Positions 13,119 to 24,862 of a stretch of 64,000 bases of DNA are shown piece after piece. The translations under genes and the position numbers were made by a program. Within the stretch, counting starts at the first letter, position 1; every line of letters begins with the position of its first letter. Source of the DNA: Panax quinquefolius (lineage: Eukaryota; Streptophyta; Magnoliopsida; Apiales; Araliaceae); contig CM035160.1 in assembly GCA_020205615.1 (NCBI GenBank), forward strand, positions 10,639,821 through 10,703,820, given 5' to 3'. Under the pieces are notes generated by a model that saw nothing but the letters and a program-made list of their open reading frames with translations, had not been told where the DNA came from and did not search any database.

Positions 13119-13129
13119 GCTCGATACCA
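13119..13129 (-). promoter_or_regulatory. primer binding site of A2, altered
   Basis: The minus strand reads TGGTATCGAGC, one base short of canonical TGGTATCAGAGC. It stands next to the LTR beginning at 13133. Confidence 0.75.
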
Positions 13130-13132
13130 ACC

Positions 13133-14713
13133 GTGACGCCCCAAAATAGGTCCATTCCATCCAACCCATTCTCGAAGTCGCCAAATACATGGTACGTAAA
13201 TAACTACAACTTTACTATTACAACATAGAAACCGTGAGTTTAAATACGATATTGCCATCTGACAATATCCACACGCAAATAAATCCCCATCATAATTATT
13301 GATACATTATTTTACAAAATGGTGAGGACTACTAAACGACTCTCTCTAGAACCTTTCATTCTATACCCTACTAAGACTCGCTACATTCTCGCCTCCCGAG
13401 AAGAAAAAATGGAACAACAAGGAAAAGGGTGAGCTCAACTAGCCCAAAGAAGGATATTATGACTAAGATAATATACAACAAATTATCGTTAGTCTTCAAC
13501 AGGAAAAATCTAATAGAATACAAATAGACAACAAATTTTAAATCAATATTATGCAATGAAATAATAATTCATTAGAAGAGTTAAGTAGAGAATGCAAACT
13601 ACTATCTTGAATATATGAATTTAAAGTTCATCGTCGATATTTTATCCTCGTAACATCAATCAATATATATCCGAATCAAATATTCATCTTTGCACTACAG
13701 CCAAAGATATTCATTAGTTAGGTCATGTTCATCTAAACACTGTTCATCTTTGCTACTCTGGGCCAAAGATATTAATCGATCATTCGTGTTCATCTCAACA
13801 CTGTTCATCTTTGCACTTTCGGGCCAAAGATATTCATCAAAAATCATTCATCTTTTGCACTACGTGCCAAAGATATTCCATAATATCATCATTTAAGGCT
13901 GAAGATGATGAAAATATTTTAAAGAAACGAATCCATTGAAACAAAAATGACAAGGATTAAGGATTAAGGATTAGCATTTTTGTTTTATCCACGCCCAAAA
14001 ATACCTCAAAAATAATCATAGGGTGTAAAATTCAAGAATGATCAAAACATGGATACAATCAAAGCTAGTATCCGTAATAGATATTTTAGACGAAAAGAAA
14101 ATTTTCATTTTTCTGAATAGTGTCATGTATTCGTGGATAAAGGTCAGATATCGTGAATAAAGGCCGTATCGTGAATAGTAACTCCGACACCAAAAGATAG
14201 AAATTCCACAAAAAAACATCTTCACGCTTCATGAATAGTACTCGTGAATAGTAACTCGTGAATAAGAACTCATGAATAAGAACTCGTGAATAAGAACTCA
14301 TGAATAGAAACTCATGAATAAGAACTCGTGAATAAGAACTCATGAATAAGAACCCCGACATGAAAAAGTTCCAAATTTGATAAAAGTTCAATGATATTTC
14401 AAAGATAATGATATTGAAGAAATAATATCATTTGAGAAGAAATAACATCCTTACCTCGAAAGACAAGATTTAGTTGAAACACCTGATATAGGCTATGACT
14501 TGAACTTGCACCGACCGTATAAAATACTCAAAGTATACTCAAAATACTCACATGAATACGCTCGATAATATAGAGAGAAAAATGACCACTTACTTATTTA
14601 AAATATTTATGCATTTTACCCATAACTAACCACATTAATCAAATCCACCTTTACTATTTCAAAATAATAAATAAAGAAAATTCCTTTTATTTAAAAAATT
14701 TTGGGGTCTTACA
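13133..14713 (-). repeat. LTR A with about 1.2-kb internal deletion (5' LTR of A2)
   Basis: Both termini are present: 'tgacgcccc' at the left, '..ttggggtcttaca' at the right. The leader repeats are at 13675-13880 and the 14-bp repeat tract at 14220-14350. At about 14580-14584 the sequence jumps from 'atagagagaaaa' (start of transcript region) to 'tgaccacttactta' (far end of U3), so the TATA box and most of U3 are gone. This LTR should be promoterless. Confidence 0.82.
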
Positions 14714-15700
14714 ATTTGAATCATATTTTGCGAGCGTAGGAATTTAATAAATATATATTAATATTTTATTAAATTTTCGCTTTTTGTTCTAAGCATTTTC
14801 CTATAAATAGGTGCTTAGGTTAGAATTGAAAATCACACCGTAAATTGAAGTTTTCTCTCTATATATTATCGAAATTTATTCTTGTGAGTATTTTGAGTAT
14901 ACTTTTGAGTATTGCTATACGATGCAAGTTCAAGTTATAGCTTATATCCAAGATTCCAGCTTAAAGACCGCCTTTCCGAGGTAAGGGATATTATTTTTTT
15001 CAGTAATGATATTATTTCTTCAAAATCATTATGTCAAATATCGATCCAAGTTTTATCAAATTTGGAACTTTTAGTGTCTTGGGTTACTTATTCACGATAC
15101 TGCAAGACTATTCACGATACTATGATTATTCACTTAATACTAAGACTATTCAATTAAAAATAAAATTTCTTCTTTTCGTCTAAAACATCTATTCGGATAC
15201 TAACTCGATTGTATCCATGTTTTGATCATTCTTGAATTTTACACCACTATGATTATTTTTGAGGTATTTTTGCGTGATAAAACAAAGTACTTAATCCTTA
15301 ATCCTTAATCCTCATTATTTTTGTTTCACCGATTCGCTTTTTAAAAATATTTTCATCATCCTCACCTTAAATGATGATATTATTGAATATCTTTGGCCAG
15401 TAGCGCAAAGATGAATGATTTCGATGAATATCTTCGCCCAGTAGTGCAAAGATGAACAGTGTTTAGATGAAATACGACTAATCGATGAATATCTTCGCCC
15501 AGAGTGCAAAGATGAATATTTGATTTCGTATGTATATTGATTGATGTTATAGGATAAAAGATAGACGATGAACTTTTAAATTCATACATGTAAGATAGTA
15601 GTTTGCATTCTCTACTTAACTCTTCTAATGAATTATTATTTCCGTCATGTAATATCGATTTAAAACTTGTCTGCCTATTATATTCTCAGGACGCTTTGGG
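14714..15700 (+). repeat. LTR A fragment, plus orientation
   Basis: It starts in mid U3 and abuts the U3 end of the minus LTR head to head. TATA box ctataaatag at 14811-14820. It continues through the 'tactattcac' region and the 'caaagatg' repeats (15385-15520) and breaks off in U5 near 15698. No internal domain belongs to it. Confidence 0.78.
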
Positions 15701-15701
15701 G

Positions 15702-15756
15702 AATAGAGTATACAAACACCCATTCCACTCGTAATGGGTGTTGTGTATACTCTATT
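15702..15756. repeat. Palindrome made from opposed LTR A ends
   Basis: Arms 15702-15724 and 15733-15756 pair almost perfectly around the loop ccactcgt. The left arm resembles the minus LTR start (aaaataggtatac..cacccattcc); loop plus right arm resemble the plus LTR end (actcgaatgggtg..gtatacctatttt). It is a minimal inverted LTR-end junction between two plus LTR fragments. Confidence 0.75.
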
Positions 15757-17629
15757 TTTGTTGCAATAAATGTTTAAAACATGTTAAACATGTCGGTGGA
15801 CCCCATTTATCGATCAAATTTGATTATAGCAGTGTAAAATCGTCCGCTTATGGATTTCTTTCCGATTGCTTTTGGAATTTGGAAAACTTTCTTCTCGCAG
15901 TTGTAGAGAATTGAATTTCCTATAAAAACACGCGAGATTCGAATTTTCTGATGAAAGGGCTATTAATTATGAATTTTGAAGCTCAAGTTCAAAATAATTA
16001 ATTTTTGAAAGTTTTAATTATTTATTTTATGAAAACGTTTTTTTCTTACTTTTCTAGAAGGTGGCATGTGAAATGCTAGGATCTGAATTCTAAGGTTGGC
16101 GTGGTGATGAATTTGATATATATATATATATATATTAATTTATTAAATTTTCTTTTGTGTTCTAAGCAATTTCCTATAAATAGGTGCTTAGGTTAGAATT
16201 GAAAATCACACCAAAATCAAGTTTTCTCTATATTATCGAGCGTATTCTTGTGAGTATTTTGAGTATACTTTGAGTATTGCTATACTTGGCAAGTCCAAGT
16301 CATAGCCTATATCCTGTTTCAATTAGAAGTCTTCGATCTTTCGAGGTAAGGAATATTATTTTTTTTCAGAATGATATTATTTCTTCAATATCATTATAAT
16401 TTGAAATGTTGATCTGAAGTTTTTATCAAATTTGGAATTTTTTTTCATGCTCAGGGTTACTATTCATGAGTTACTATTCACGAGTTACTATTCATGAGTT
16501 ACTATTCACGAGTTATTATTCACGAAGTACTATTCATGAAAGTCGTGAAGATGTTTTGTGGAATTTCTATCTTTTGGTGTTTGAGTTACTATTCACGATA
16601 CTCAGACTATTCACGATACTCTGATTATTCAATAGAAAATAAAATTTCTTCTTTTCGTCTAAAACATCTATTCGGATACTAACTCGATCAGATCCATGTT
16701 TTGATCATTCTTGAATTTTACACCACTATGATTATTTTTGAGGTATTTTTGAAGCGTGGATAAAACCAAGTACGAATCCTTAATCCTTAATCCTTGTCAT
16801 TTTGTTTCACCGATTCGCTTTTTTAAAATATTTTCATCATCCTCGCCTTTTAAATGATGATATTATTGAATATCTTTGGCCAGTAGTGCAAAGATGAATG
16901 ATTTCTGAAGAATATCTTTGGCCCAGTAGTGCAAAGATGAACAGTGTTGAGATGAACACGACCGATTGATTAATATCTTTGACCAGAGTGCAAAGATGAA
17001 CAGTGTTTAAATGAATACTGACCAATCGATGAATATCTTTGGCTCAGAGTGCAAAGATGAATATTTGATTCCGTATGTATATCGATTGATGTTACAGGAT
17101 AAAATATTGATGATGGATCGTTAAATTCATAGATTATAGTAGATTTCATTCTCTACGTAACTCTTCTATGAATTATTATTTCACCATGCGAATATTGATC
17201 CAAACTTGTTGCCTATTGTATTCTATCGATTTTTTCCTCGTTGAAGACTAACGATAATTTGTTGTATATTATCTTAGTCATAATATTCTTTATCGGGCTA
17301 GTTGAGCTCACCCTTTTCCTCGTTGTTCCATTTTTTCTTCTCGTGAGGCGAGAATGTAATGAGTACTAGCTCTGGGTATGGAATGAAGGTTCTAGAGAGA
17401 GTTGTTTAGTAGTCCTCACCATTTTTGTAAAATAATGAATCAATAATTATGATGGGGATTTATTTGCATGTGGATATTGTCTGAAGACAATATTATATTT
17501 AAACTCATTAAGATATATTGTCGTATTTCACACGACATTTGTATTATTGAAGTTGTAGTTTGCTTTTTTGTACCATGTATTTGGCGACTCGAATGGGTGT
17601 CAGTGTATACCTATTTTGGGGGCATCACA
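15757..17629 (+). repeat. LTR A, 5' LTR of A3 (first third missing)
   Basis: It begins in U3 at 'ttgttgcaataaatg'. TATA box at 16175-16182. The alternating 'ttcatgagttacta / ttcacgagttacta' repeats are at 16455-16535, and the 'caaagatgaa..aatatctttgg' repeats at 16870-17065. It ends ..gggggcatcaca at 17629, followed by the primer site. Confidence 0.85.
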
Positions 17630-17631
17630 AA

Positions 17632-17644
17632 TTAATATCGTAGC
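17632..17644 (+). promoter_or_regulatory. primer binding site of A3, altered
   Basis: It reads TTAATATCGTAGC against canonical TTGGTATCAGAGC. Like the plus copy in A4 it has CGTAGC, whereas minus copies read CGAGC. Confidence 0.7.
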
Positions 17645-17814
17645 TTAGGATATGATCTCTCAAGCGAGATCTGGAATAGAACTAGAGGGAGAGACGAGTA
17701 AATCCTTCGCTAGTGTGTCCTACCTAAGCTTATTTGTTAGTTGGTAAGTATATAGGATATTATGTGATATATTGATTTCCTTAATTAACCCTTGTTTTAT
17801 GACATGATTTGAGA

Positions 17815-18905
17815 ATGTCGAATCGAGAATATTAACAAAGAGTAAATGAGACCGTGGAGATGCTCTGTATTTACCAACGAGGAGAACGCAGCAAACAGTC
17901 GGCAATGTTCCTCCCGTGAACAACACCAATCGAAAGCGATGATGAACGAGGGATGTTTAGAAGCTTTTTGCGGCTCATGCAAAATCGCATTTAGGAGACT
18001 CGTGTTCAAAATACAGGAGGAAATGATAGCAATTCACGGTGGTCACAAATGAAGCAGCTTCAAAGAGTCGGGACCACCGCATTCGGGAAAGCGATCCGAT
18101 TAAGACGGAGACGGGTCAAACAAATTACCAAGATATTCGATGTCTTGGGATGCACGGAGGAACAGAAGTTCCATTCGCCACCTTTTATGTTCCGTGGCGA
18201 GGCAGACATCGGTGGGAATCATGAGTTGCACTCCATCCAAATTTACACTAAGCATGTCACGGAGACGCTTTCAGAAAATAGCTCAATGACAAGTACTTCC
18301 CCGAAAGTATTCGCTATATGAAGGAAGTGGAGTTTATTAGACTAGAGCGTAATAACATAACTGTGTCCCAAAGACGAGGCGAAGTTCATGAGTTATCCAG
18401 TTCGCACCTCATTTGGTGGAGAATGAGGAACGATGACGCGAATGTTTCTCGAGGTTTGAAACCCGACATACGCCAAGATCTCATTTCTCATAAATTTTCT
18501 CTATTCAGATGTTGTCACAGGCTCATTTGTTAGAAATGAGATAACGAGTACGCTCAACCGAGGACCATAACCAGGATCATACCAAGATAAGCGATCCATC
18601 GTAATAACGATAACCAAATGGAGAAAGAAGAATACGTATTAAAGGCGGTAACCACTCGTGGTAATCGTGGCCATGAAAATAGAAGAAGCGAGTCCTGGGA
18701 GGAGATTTTAAAAGAGGAGATTCAACAACGACCATGCCAAGACGCCAAATACCAAAAGAGAACTAGTTTTAAGGAGGAGAACGACCACCCATTATATGCT
18801 ATAAATGCGAAAAGAGGGACATATCACCAAACCGCCCACAACAGCTCAAGGTATGCTATAATTATGGAAAGGAAGGACATATCGCCGAGATCAGACAAGA
18901 AATAA
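17815..18905 (+). pseudogene. A3 gag (broken)
   Basis: Starts at ATG 17815 (M-S-N/x-E-N-I-N pattern shared with the other copies). The G-E-A-D-x-x-W-x-S signature is near 18195-18220, and E-F-I-R-L-E-R-N-N follows near 18325-18360. Two zinc knuckles are encoded at about 18797-18835 (C-Y-K-C) and 18850-18885 (C-Y-N-Y; the second Cys is Tyr). The reading frame is lost repeatedly. The 5' leader from 17645 to 17814 carries no other feature. Confidence 0.75.
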
Positions 18906-18999
18906 ACCTAGTTCAAGCAGGATTTGCGACTCAAAATATCGTCCCCAGAAAAGTCAAAGTCAACGATTCCGGAAGAGCGTTTGTTGTGATCGGTCAAAA

Positions 19000-19540
19000 T
19001 GCGAGGAACCCGAACGGTTAGCACGGGTTAGTTAATTATAAATTCTTGCGAGTATATACCTTACTAGATATTGGTTCTACCCATTCTTTTATCTCTCTTA
19101 CTTGCGCTCAACGCTTGAACTTGACTACTGAGAGAAATTAAACTTTGACCTATATCTGTGGAGACTCCATTAGAGAAACTTTCATTACATCCGTTGTTTA
19201 AAAATCTTGCTTGATTCAAGTTGGCACTATCACATTACCCGTTAACCTTATTTCTATAGAGATATTTGCTTTTGATGTGATTTTAAGGTTAACTACTCAT
19301 CATGCCAATTTGATTGCTTTTGTAAGGTTGTTAGTTTTCATATTCCTAAGCAACCTCGTTATTCAATTCAAGCAATCAAACCATTGTAGTCAAACATTTT
19401 CATATCGTCCCATGAAGTCATTCGCTTATTACGGATGTCAAGTTTTCTTAGTCCATGTTATGGATTTGAATAAAGACACGCCGATTTGAATAATATTCCT
19501 GTTGTTATTGATTTTCCCCATATATTTCTGAAGAATTTCT
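19000..19540 (+). pseudogene. A3 protease region (broken)
   Basis: The active-site stretch (L-L-D-I-G-S-T-H-S-F-I-S; Thr of D-T-G replaced by Ile) is encoded near 19051-19092. It is followed by the conserved 'ggttaactactcatcatgcc' area near 19287-19310. Only short open stretches remain. Confidence 0.7.
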
Positions 19541-20060
19541 CGGCTTACTCCCAAAGCTCCGATATTAAATTTTGTATCGACTTTGAACCCTAAGACAAAA
19601 CTCATTTCTAAAATCTTATATCGAATGGCTCTATTGAACTTCGTGAGTTAAAATTCAACTATAGAATTTGGTACCGAGCCTTTATTTTGTGACTTTTGTG
19701 GAATTCACCTGCCGCACTCTCTCGTAGGGGACGCCATATTCGTATGCGATAGTAAATCGATAGGTGTCATTGTGACGTCTATCCAAGATTGGGATATGAG
19801 TCACAAATTGAGAGCAACCTAAGTCGCTTATCGAAAGACGTAGCTTTCAGGCTTAGTTGGTTATTATCGAGATTCGTTGAAGGATATTCTCAATCCTATT
19901 CCATTAACGCAAATTTGACTTGTAGAGATACAAAATTCGAATGGAGCAAGGAATGTGGGAAGAGCTTCGAAGAACTCAAGAGGAGACTCATTTCAGCACA
20001 TGTTCTGATCATGCCATCCTCGAAAAGCGAACGTGGTAAATGACGTGGTGAGTAGAAGAT
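19541..20060 (+). pseudogene. A3 RT remnant: palm and RNase H deleted
   Basis: The N-terminal RT segment around 19560-19670 is followed by about 130 bp (19672-19800) that matches no other copy. Then comes the thumb segment (L-V-G-Y-Y-R-x-F-V-E-G, then W-S-K-E-C) at 19805-20010. At 20010-20015 the text jumps at 'ccatcc' directly to the last residues of RNase H (K-x-E-R/A-N-V-V). The F-I-D-D catalytic block and the RNase H body found in A4 at 40361 and 40790-41090 are absent. No polymerase function is possible. Confidence 0.8.
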
Positions 20061-21545
20061 TATATGCGAACGAAAGCGATGATGTCAAGTATACGACAGA
20101 GCCAACTTTAATAGAAAAAGTTAAGGTTGCTCAAGCCACCGACCCGGAGTTGATGCGTATGAAGAAGAAAGTACAAGAAGGAGCTATTCCTGAAGCGAGA
20201 ATTGATACTTCGAGTCCACTCTAGACTTTGTGTTCCTAACGACTCTGATTTGAAGTACAAGATTATGATGGAGGCACACAATACGCCATTTGCAATCCAT
20301 CCTGGAAGTACTAAAATGTATCGTGATCTTCGACATACATTTTGGTGGAACAATATGAAGAGAGAGATTGCAAAGTTTATCTCGATGTGTTTAACTTGCT
20401 AACGTAAAGGCGAGAGCATCTTGTACCTAAGGGTCCGCTGCAACCACTTGAGATTCCTAATGGAAGTGGGAACACATTACTATGGATTTCATACGGGTCT
20501 TCCTGCGGCTTTCAAGGCATCAATGCTATTTGGGTTATTGTTGATAGATTAACCAAGTCTCGCTTTCATTTCTTACCGATACGAGACTTATTCCTCTTGA
20601 ACGACTTTCTCGTATGTATTTAAATGAGATCAGTGAGATTGCATGGCATGCCAAATCCATAGTTTTAGATCGTGACCCAAGATTCACTTCATGATTTTGG
20701 GTTAGAAAGCTTATGGGCACGAATTTATGATTCATTTGGCATACCATCCTCAAACGGATGGGCAATCGAAAAGGACTACTCAAACTCTTGAAGATATATT
20801 AAAACTCGTGTCCTAGATTTCAAAGGAAGTTGGATAAGTACTTGCCATTGGTGGAATCCTCATACAATAATAGTTATTAAACAAATATAGAATGGTTCCA
20901 TTCAAGCATTATATGGACGAAAATGTCGCTTCTCCAATATGTTGGGATGAGGGTGGGTGAAGCAACATTGTTGGGACCCGAAGTTAAGACGTATGACTCA
21001 CCAAAAAGATTCAAATGATTCGACAACGATACAAACCAAGACAAGATCGATAAAAGAGTTATGCGGATCTTCATCGAAAGGACGTGGAATTTAATGTGGG
21101 GGATCATGTATTGTCATGAAGTTGCTCCATGGAAGGGAGTTACAAGATTTGGGAAGAGAGGAAAGCTCAATCCACGATTTATCGGTCCATTTCAAATTCT
21201 CGACCGAGTAGGAAATGTAGCCTATAGACTTGCAAGCATACTCCGAGTATGTCTCTATTTCATAATGTGTTTCACATATCTCGTATTTCAGAAATATGTG
21301 AAAGACCCGAACCACGTTATAGAAGTTAGAACCCACGAGATAGCCAAGACTTAACGTATGAGGAGGTACCACAAGATCTTGGATAGAAGGAGAGCATGTC
21401 CCACGCCAAGAAAGGTCATACCACAAGTTAAAGTTTTATGGAGGAATCATGCTATAGAGGAAATGACCTCGAATTGAAAGCGGAAATAAAAGCGAGGTAT
21501 CCTCACCTTTTCAAACACTGTGTATCGCATTTACAATTTCGAGGA
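20061..21545 (+). pseudogene. A3 integrase with chromodomain-like tail (broken)
   Basis: A clear HHCC zinc domain at 20260-20402 includes H-N-T-P-F-A-I-H-P-G-S and ends C-L-T-C. The catalytic core runs to about 20900. The G-P-F-Q-I-L-D-R-V domain is at 21160-21240 within a 97-residue open stretch (21061-21354) that includes [11 protein letters not shown]. The chromodomain-like tail follows to 21545. This is the best preserved integrase in the window, yet still split over frames and carrying stops in the core. Confidence 0.8.
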
Positions 21546-21558
21546 GGACGAAATTTCA

Positions 21559-21571
21559 TAAGGAGGGAGGT
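21559..21571 (+). promoter_or_regulatory. polypurine tract of A3
   Basis: TAAGGAGGGAGGT, immediately before the TGTAAGACCCC start of the 3' LTR. Confidence 0.85.
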
Positions 21572-23132
21572 TGTAAGACCCCAAATTTTTTAAATAAAAA
21601 GAATTTCCTTTATTTATTATTTTGAAATAGTAAGGGTTGATTTGATTAATGTGGATAGTTAAGGGTTAAATACGCAAATATTTCAAAATAAGCAAGTGGT
21701 TATAAAATATTCATTATTGTTTGGGAATATTCGTTTGGTCGTGGAATATTCAGATCGTTTGGGAATATTCGTGATTTACGACGCCAGAGCTACATGTGGG
21801 GCCCCATAACTAAAAAGCAATTGGATGAAGAAAACGATAAATATAAGTTGTTTAAAAATAACTACGTAGTTGTTACCAAGTTAATCACTCGTTGGAATAC
21901 CCAAAGGTTAAAACACACTAATACGCTGCGTTGTTGAAGCAATTTACATACCAGTATTGCACCAATTATTGATTCTTACGTAAGAAGGCACTACTCAATA
22001 ATGGTTACAGAATTACCGCTCAAAGATTTTATCGAGTTAATAATTGTCAAGCGTTGATATTTTATATTCATTGTTTCAATAATCACATTACACAAGATTT
22101 TTCTTTATCGAAGTAATAATTCATATTATCTCAATAATATTATTAGATAACATTATTGGCAATGTCTAGAAAGTTCTGCCTAAGGACGTGTTTGGTCACC
22201 TAATTATTGCGCCAAGAAGAAGAAATTCTTATCGAAAGCCCCTCTTCCTGAACCGCTCGTTGTCAATATCAGATTCTCAGTAATATTATTTATGAATAAT
22301 TAATTATTGATTCATATGATGAGAAAAATATTGATTTTATGTGGATATAGATGGAGAAAATTTTTATAGTGACAATTGTTGAAAATTGAAATTTTATCTT
22401 TTCTCGATAAAATAATTCATTTAAATATATTATTTTAATAATATATTAACTGGTGATATTTTTACAATGAATGTGGGATATATGAGTATACGAGGAGGAA
22501 GAGTATTTTGTTGCAATAAATGTTTAAAACATGTTAAACATGCTCGGTGGGACCCCATTTATCGAATCGAAATTTGATTATAGTTCAGTAAAATCGCCTG
22601 CTTGTGGATTTCTTTTAGGTTATTGCTTGGAATTTGGAAAACTTTCTTCCGCAAAGTTGTAGAGAATTGAATTTCCTATAAAAACTCTAGAGATTCGAAT
22701 TTTCTGATGAAAGGGCTATTAATTATGAATTTTTGAAGCTCAAGTTCAAATAATTAATTTTTGAAAGTTTTAATTATTTATTTTATGAAAACGTTTTTTT
22801 TCTTACTTTTCTGTAAGGTGGCATGTGGAAATGCTAGGATCTGAATTCTATGGTTGGCGATGAATTTGATATATATATATATATATTAATTTATTAAATT
22901 TTCGCTTTGGTGTTCTAAGCAATTTCCTATAAATAGGTGCTTAGGTTAAATTGAAAATCACACCGTAAAATCAAGTTTTCTCTCTATATTATCGAGCGTA
23001 TTCTTGTGAGTATTTTGGGTATACTTTGAGTATTGCTATACTATGCAAGTCCAAGTCATAGCCTATATCCTGTTTTTCATTTAAAGACCGATCTTCGAGG
23101 TAAGAATATTATTTTTTTTCGTAATGATATTA
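21572..23132 (+). repeat. LTR A, 3' LTR of A3, truncated
   Basis: Starts TGTAAGACCCC at 21572. The U3 palindrome region is near 22125-22150 and the TATA box at 22928-22935. It breaks at 23132 in the transcript leader ('gtaatgatatta') where family B protease/gag sequence begins on the other strand. R-U5 is missing. Confidence 0.83.
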
Positions 23133-24394
23133 CCTAGATCAAATAAGGTATAGACTTCATTAGAGTTTATGATAAGATTACTCGTGATAACCTCGTTCGG
23201 GTTCCTTGCTTTCCGGGAGGTCACAAAGAATGCTCTCCTCTTGACTACCGGCTGACTTTTCCTGGACTACCTTTGGTGCCTCCATCCTAGTCGAATTTGT
23301 CTTCTGTGAATGACAAAATTGAGCTAAGTGACCTTCTCTTCCACAATTATAACATGCTTTGATTCGCATCGCGTCGTTTGACCGATGTGTCCTCCCTCCG
23401 CATTTGAAGCATATGATAGTGGTCGTTTCTCCTTCCTTAACAACAAAAGTCTTGGCGTCGACGCCTCTTTCCATCATCATTGAATCTCCTTTTCTTGAAA
23501 TGTCCATTTTATTGTCTTGGCTATGATTACTACCAAGTGGTTACCATTTCTAGCATGTTGATTCCTCCACGCTTGTTGTCACCGCTCACGATGATCATAC
23601 CACCGGTATTTTCATTCTCGCCGTACCGCTTTCTCGTCATTGCGTTGACTCGTTATCGCTACTCCAACAACCGAGCCCTATTTACAACATCCTAATAAAA
23701 CACGCTTTATGAGAAATAAGATATTGTCGTATCTCCTGCTTCAAACCTCTTAAAAACATTCGGTCATTCGCTTCCTCATTATCAACCAAATGGAATGCAA
23801 ACCGGATAACTCCGCAAATTTAGCCTCGTATCATGGCGACACGGCCATATTGTTTTGTTCCAACTTGATAAACTCTACCTCCTTCATGTGACCGAATACT
23901 TTCGGAAAGTACTTGTCGTTGAACAACTCTTGAACTTCTCCCAAGACATCTTGAAGTCGGCCAGTCGGGTATGTTTTACTGATTCCCACCAAGAATCGCC
24001 TCTTCACGCAACACGAAGGTGGCGAAGGAACCTTTTGCTCCTCGGAGCATCCCAAGACATCAAATATCTTGGTGATCTGCTTTATCCAAGCTTCAGCCTT
24101 AAGTGGTTTTCGCTCTCCAATAAACTCCGGTGGTCCCAGCTCCTTGAACTATTTAGCGATAACCGTCCGAGAGTTTCCAGTGTTTTCACCTATATTTTGG
24201 ACAGGAGCCGCTCTCGCCTGATGTTACATGAATTGCATAAAGCCTCTGAACATTCCATCATTCATCATTTGGTTAGGGTTGTTGTTTGCATGAGGATTGT
24301 CGCCTTCTTGATGCACATTATTCTGATTGTTGATCTATGGAGACTCAACGGTTTCTTGTGCTCCATTGTTATTCTCAATATTCTCGGATGCCAT
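23133..24394 (-). pseudogene. B1 gag with start of protease (broken)
   Basis: Family B gag, minus strand. Start ATG taken at 24394-24392 (M-A-S-E-N-I-type). A 109-residue open stretch (23178-23507) shows two zinc knuckles: C-F-K-C-G-G-R-T-H and an intact C-Y-N-C-G-R-E-G-H-L-A-Q-F-C, followed by a K/E-rich linker. The gag core segment lies at 23830-24060. The copy is cut at 23133 within the protease active site. The B gag differs from A in the knuckle residues and linker but shares its layout. Confidence 0.78.
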
Positions 24395-24566
24395 TTTTAA
24401 ATACTGCCACAAAACAAAGGTTAATTGACATGCAACATATTATCCATATACTCTGACCAACCAATTAAATACCAAATAAACTTAGGTAGGTCATACTAGC
24501 GAAGGAATTCCTCGTCTCTCCCCTCCTAGTTCTAGTCTCACATCTTAGCCGAGATCATATCCCTAA

Positions 24567-24578
24567 GCTTTGATATTA
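24567..24578 (-). promoter_or_regulatory. primer binding site of B1, degraded
   Basis: The minus strand reads TAATATCAAAGC, two or three changes from TGGTATCAGAGC. It keeps its position beside the LTR that starts at 24583. Confidence 0.65.
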
Positions 24579-24582
24579 ATCA

Positions 24583-24862
24583 TGACGCCCTAAAATAGGT
24601 ATACATCACCTATTTTGAGTCGTCAAATACATGATAAAGAATACAAAAACAACTTAATTATACAACCGCCGCTCTAAAGTACGACAAAAAATATAAGTTG
24701 TGAGTTTTAATACAAATATTATCGCCTGATAATATTCAAACTCAAATTCAATATTATTACATTTATTTTCCACTATTTCACCTAATAAATAGTGAGGACT
24801 ACTAATGTTATCATCTCGTCCGCTACCCGCTCCCCGACTAGTCCCTCGCCACGCTCTCATTT
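24583..24862 (-). repeat. LTR B fragment (5' LTR of B1, U5 side only)
   Basis: Starts 'tgacgccctaaaataggtat' and follows the LTR B text for about 280 bp, then stops after '..ctctcatttcc'. The next LTR B copy begins there at its 'ccaaaattagg'. Confidence 0.78.

Larger units (their letters stand above)
11335..14713 (-). mobile_element. A2: deleted family A element (protease-gag-LTR only)
   Basis: A minus-strand remnant that shares the LTR at 8621-11334 with A1. Its purine tract, integrase, RNase H, RT and part of the protease are missing. The internal part is only about 1.8 kb, and its far LTR (13133-14713) has lost about 1.2 kb. The arrangement fits unequal recombination between neighbouring copies followed by deletion. 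It cannot transpose on its own. Confidence 0.78.
15757..23132 (+). mobile_element. A3: family A element, plus, internally deleted and 3' truncated
   Basis: Partial 5' LTR (15757-17629), primer site, gag, protease, RT remnant, integrase, purine tract, partial 3' LTR (21572-23132). The internal part is 3.9 kb against about 4.7 kb in A1: the RT palm and nearly all RNase H are missing. The 3' LTR is cut at 23132 by B1 sequence. Non-autonomous even if the frameshifts were ignored. Confidence 0.82.

Noticed and set aside
23855..24400. Longest open stretch in the window (181 codons, plus strand)
   Set aside because: It lies antisense over the B1 gag, whose sense strand carries the gag core and zinc knuckles. 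No recognisable product.
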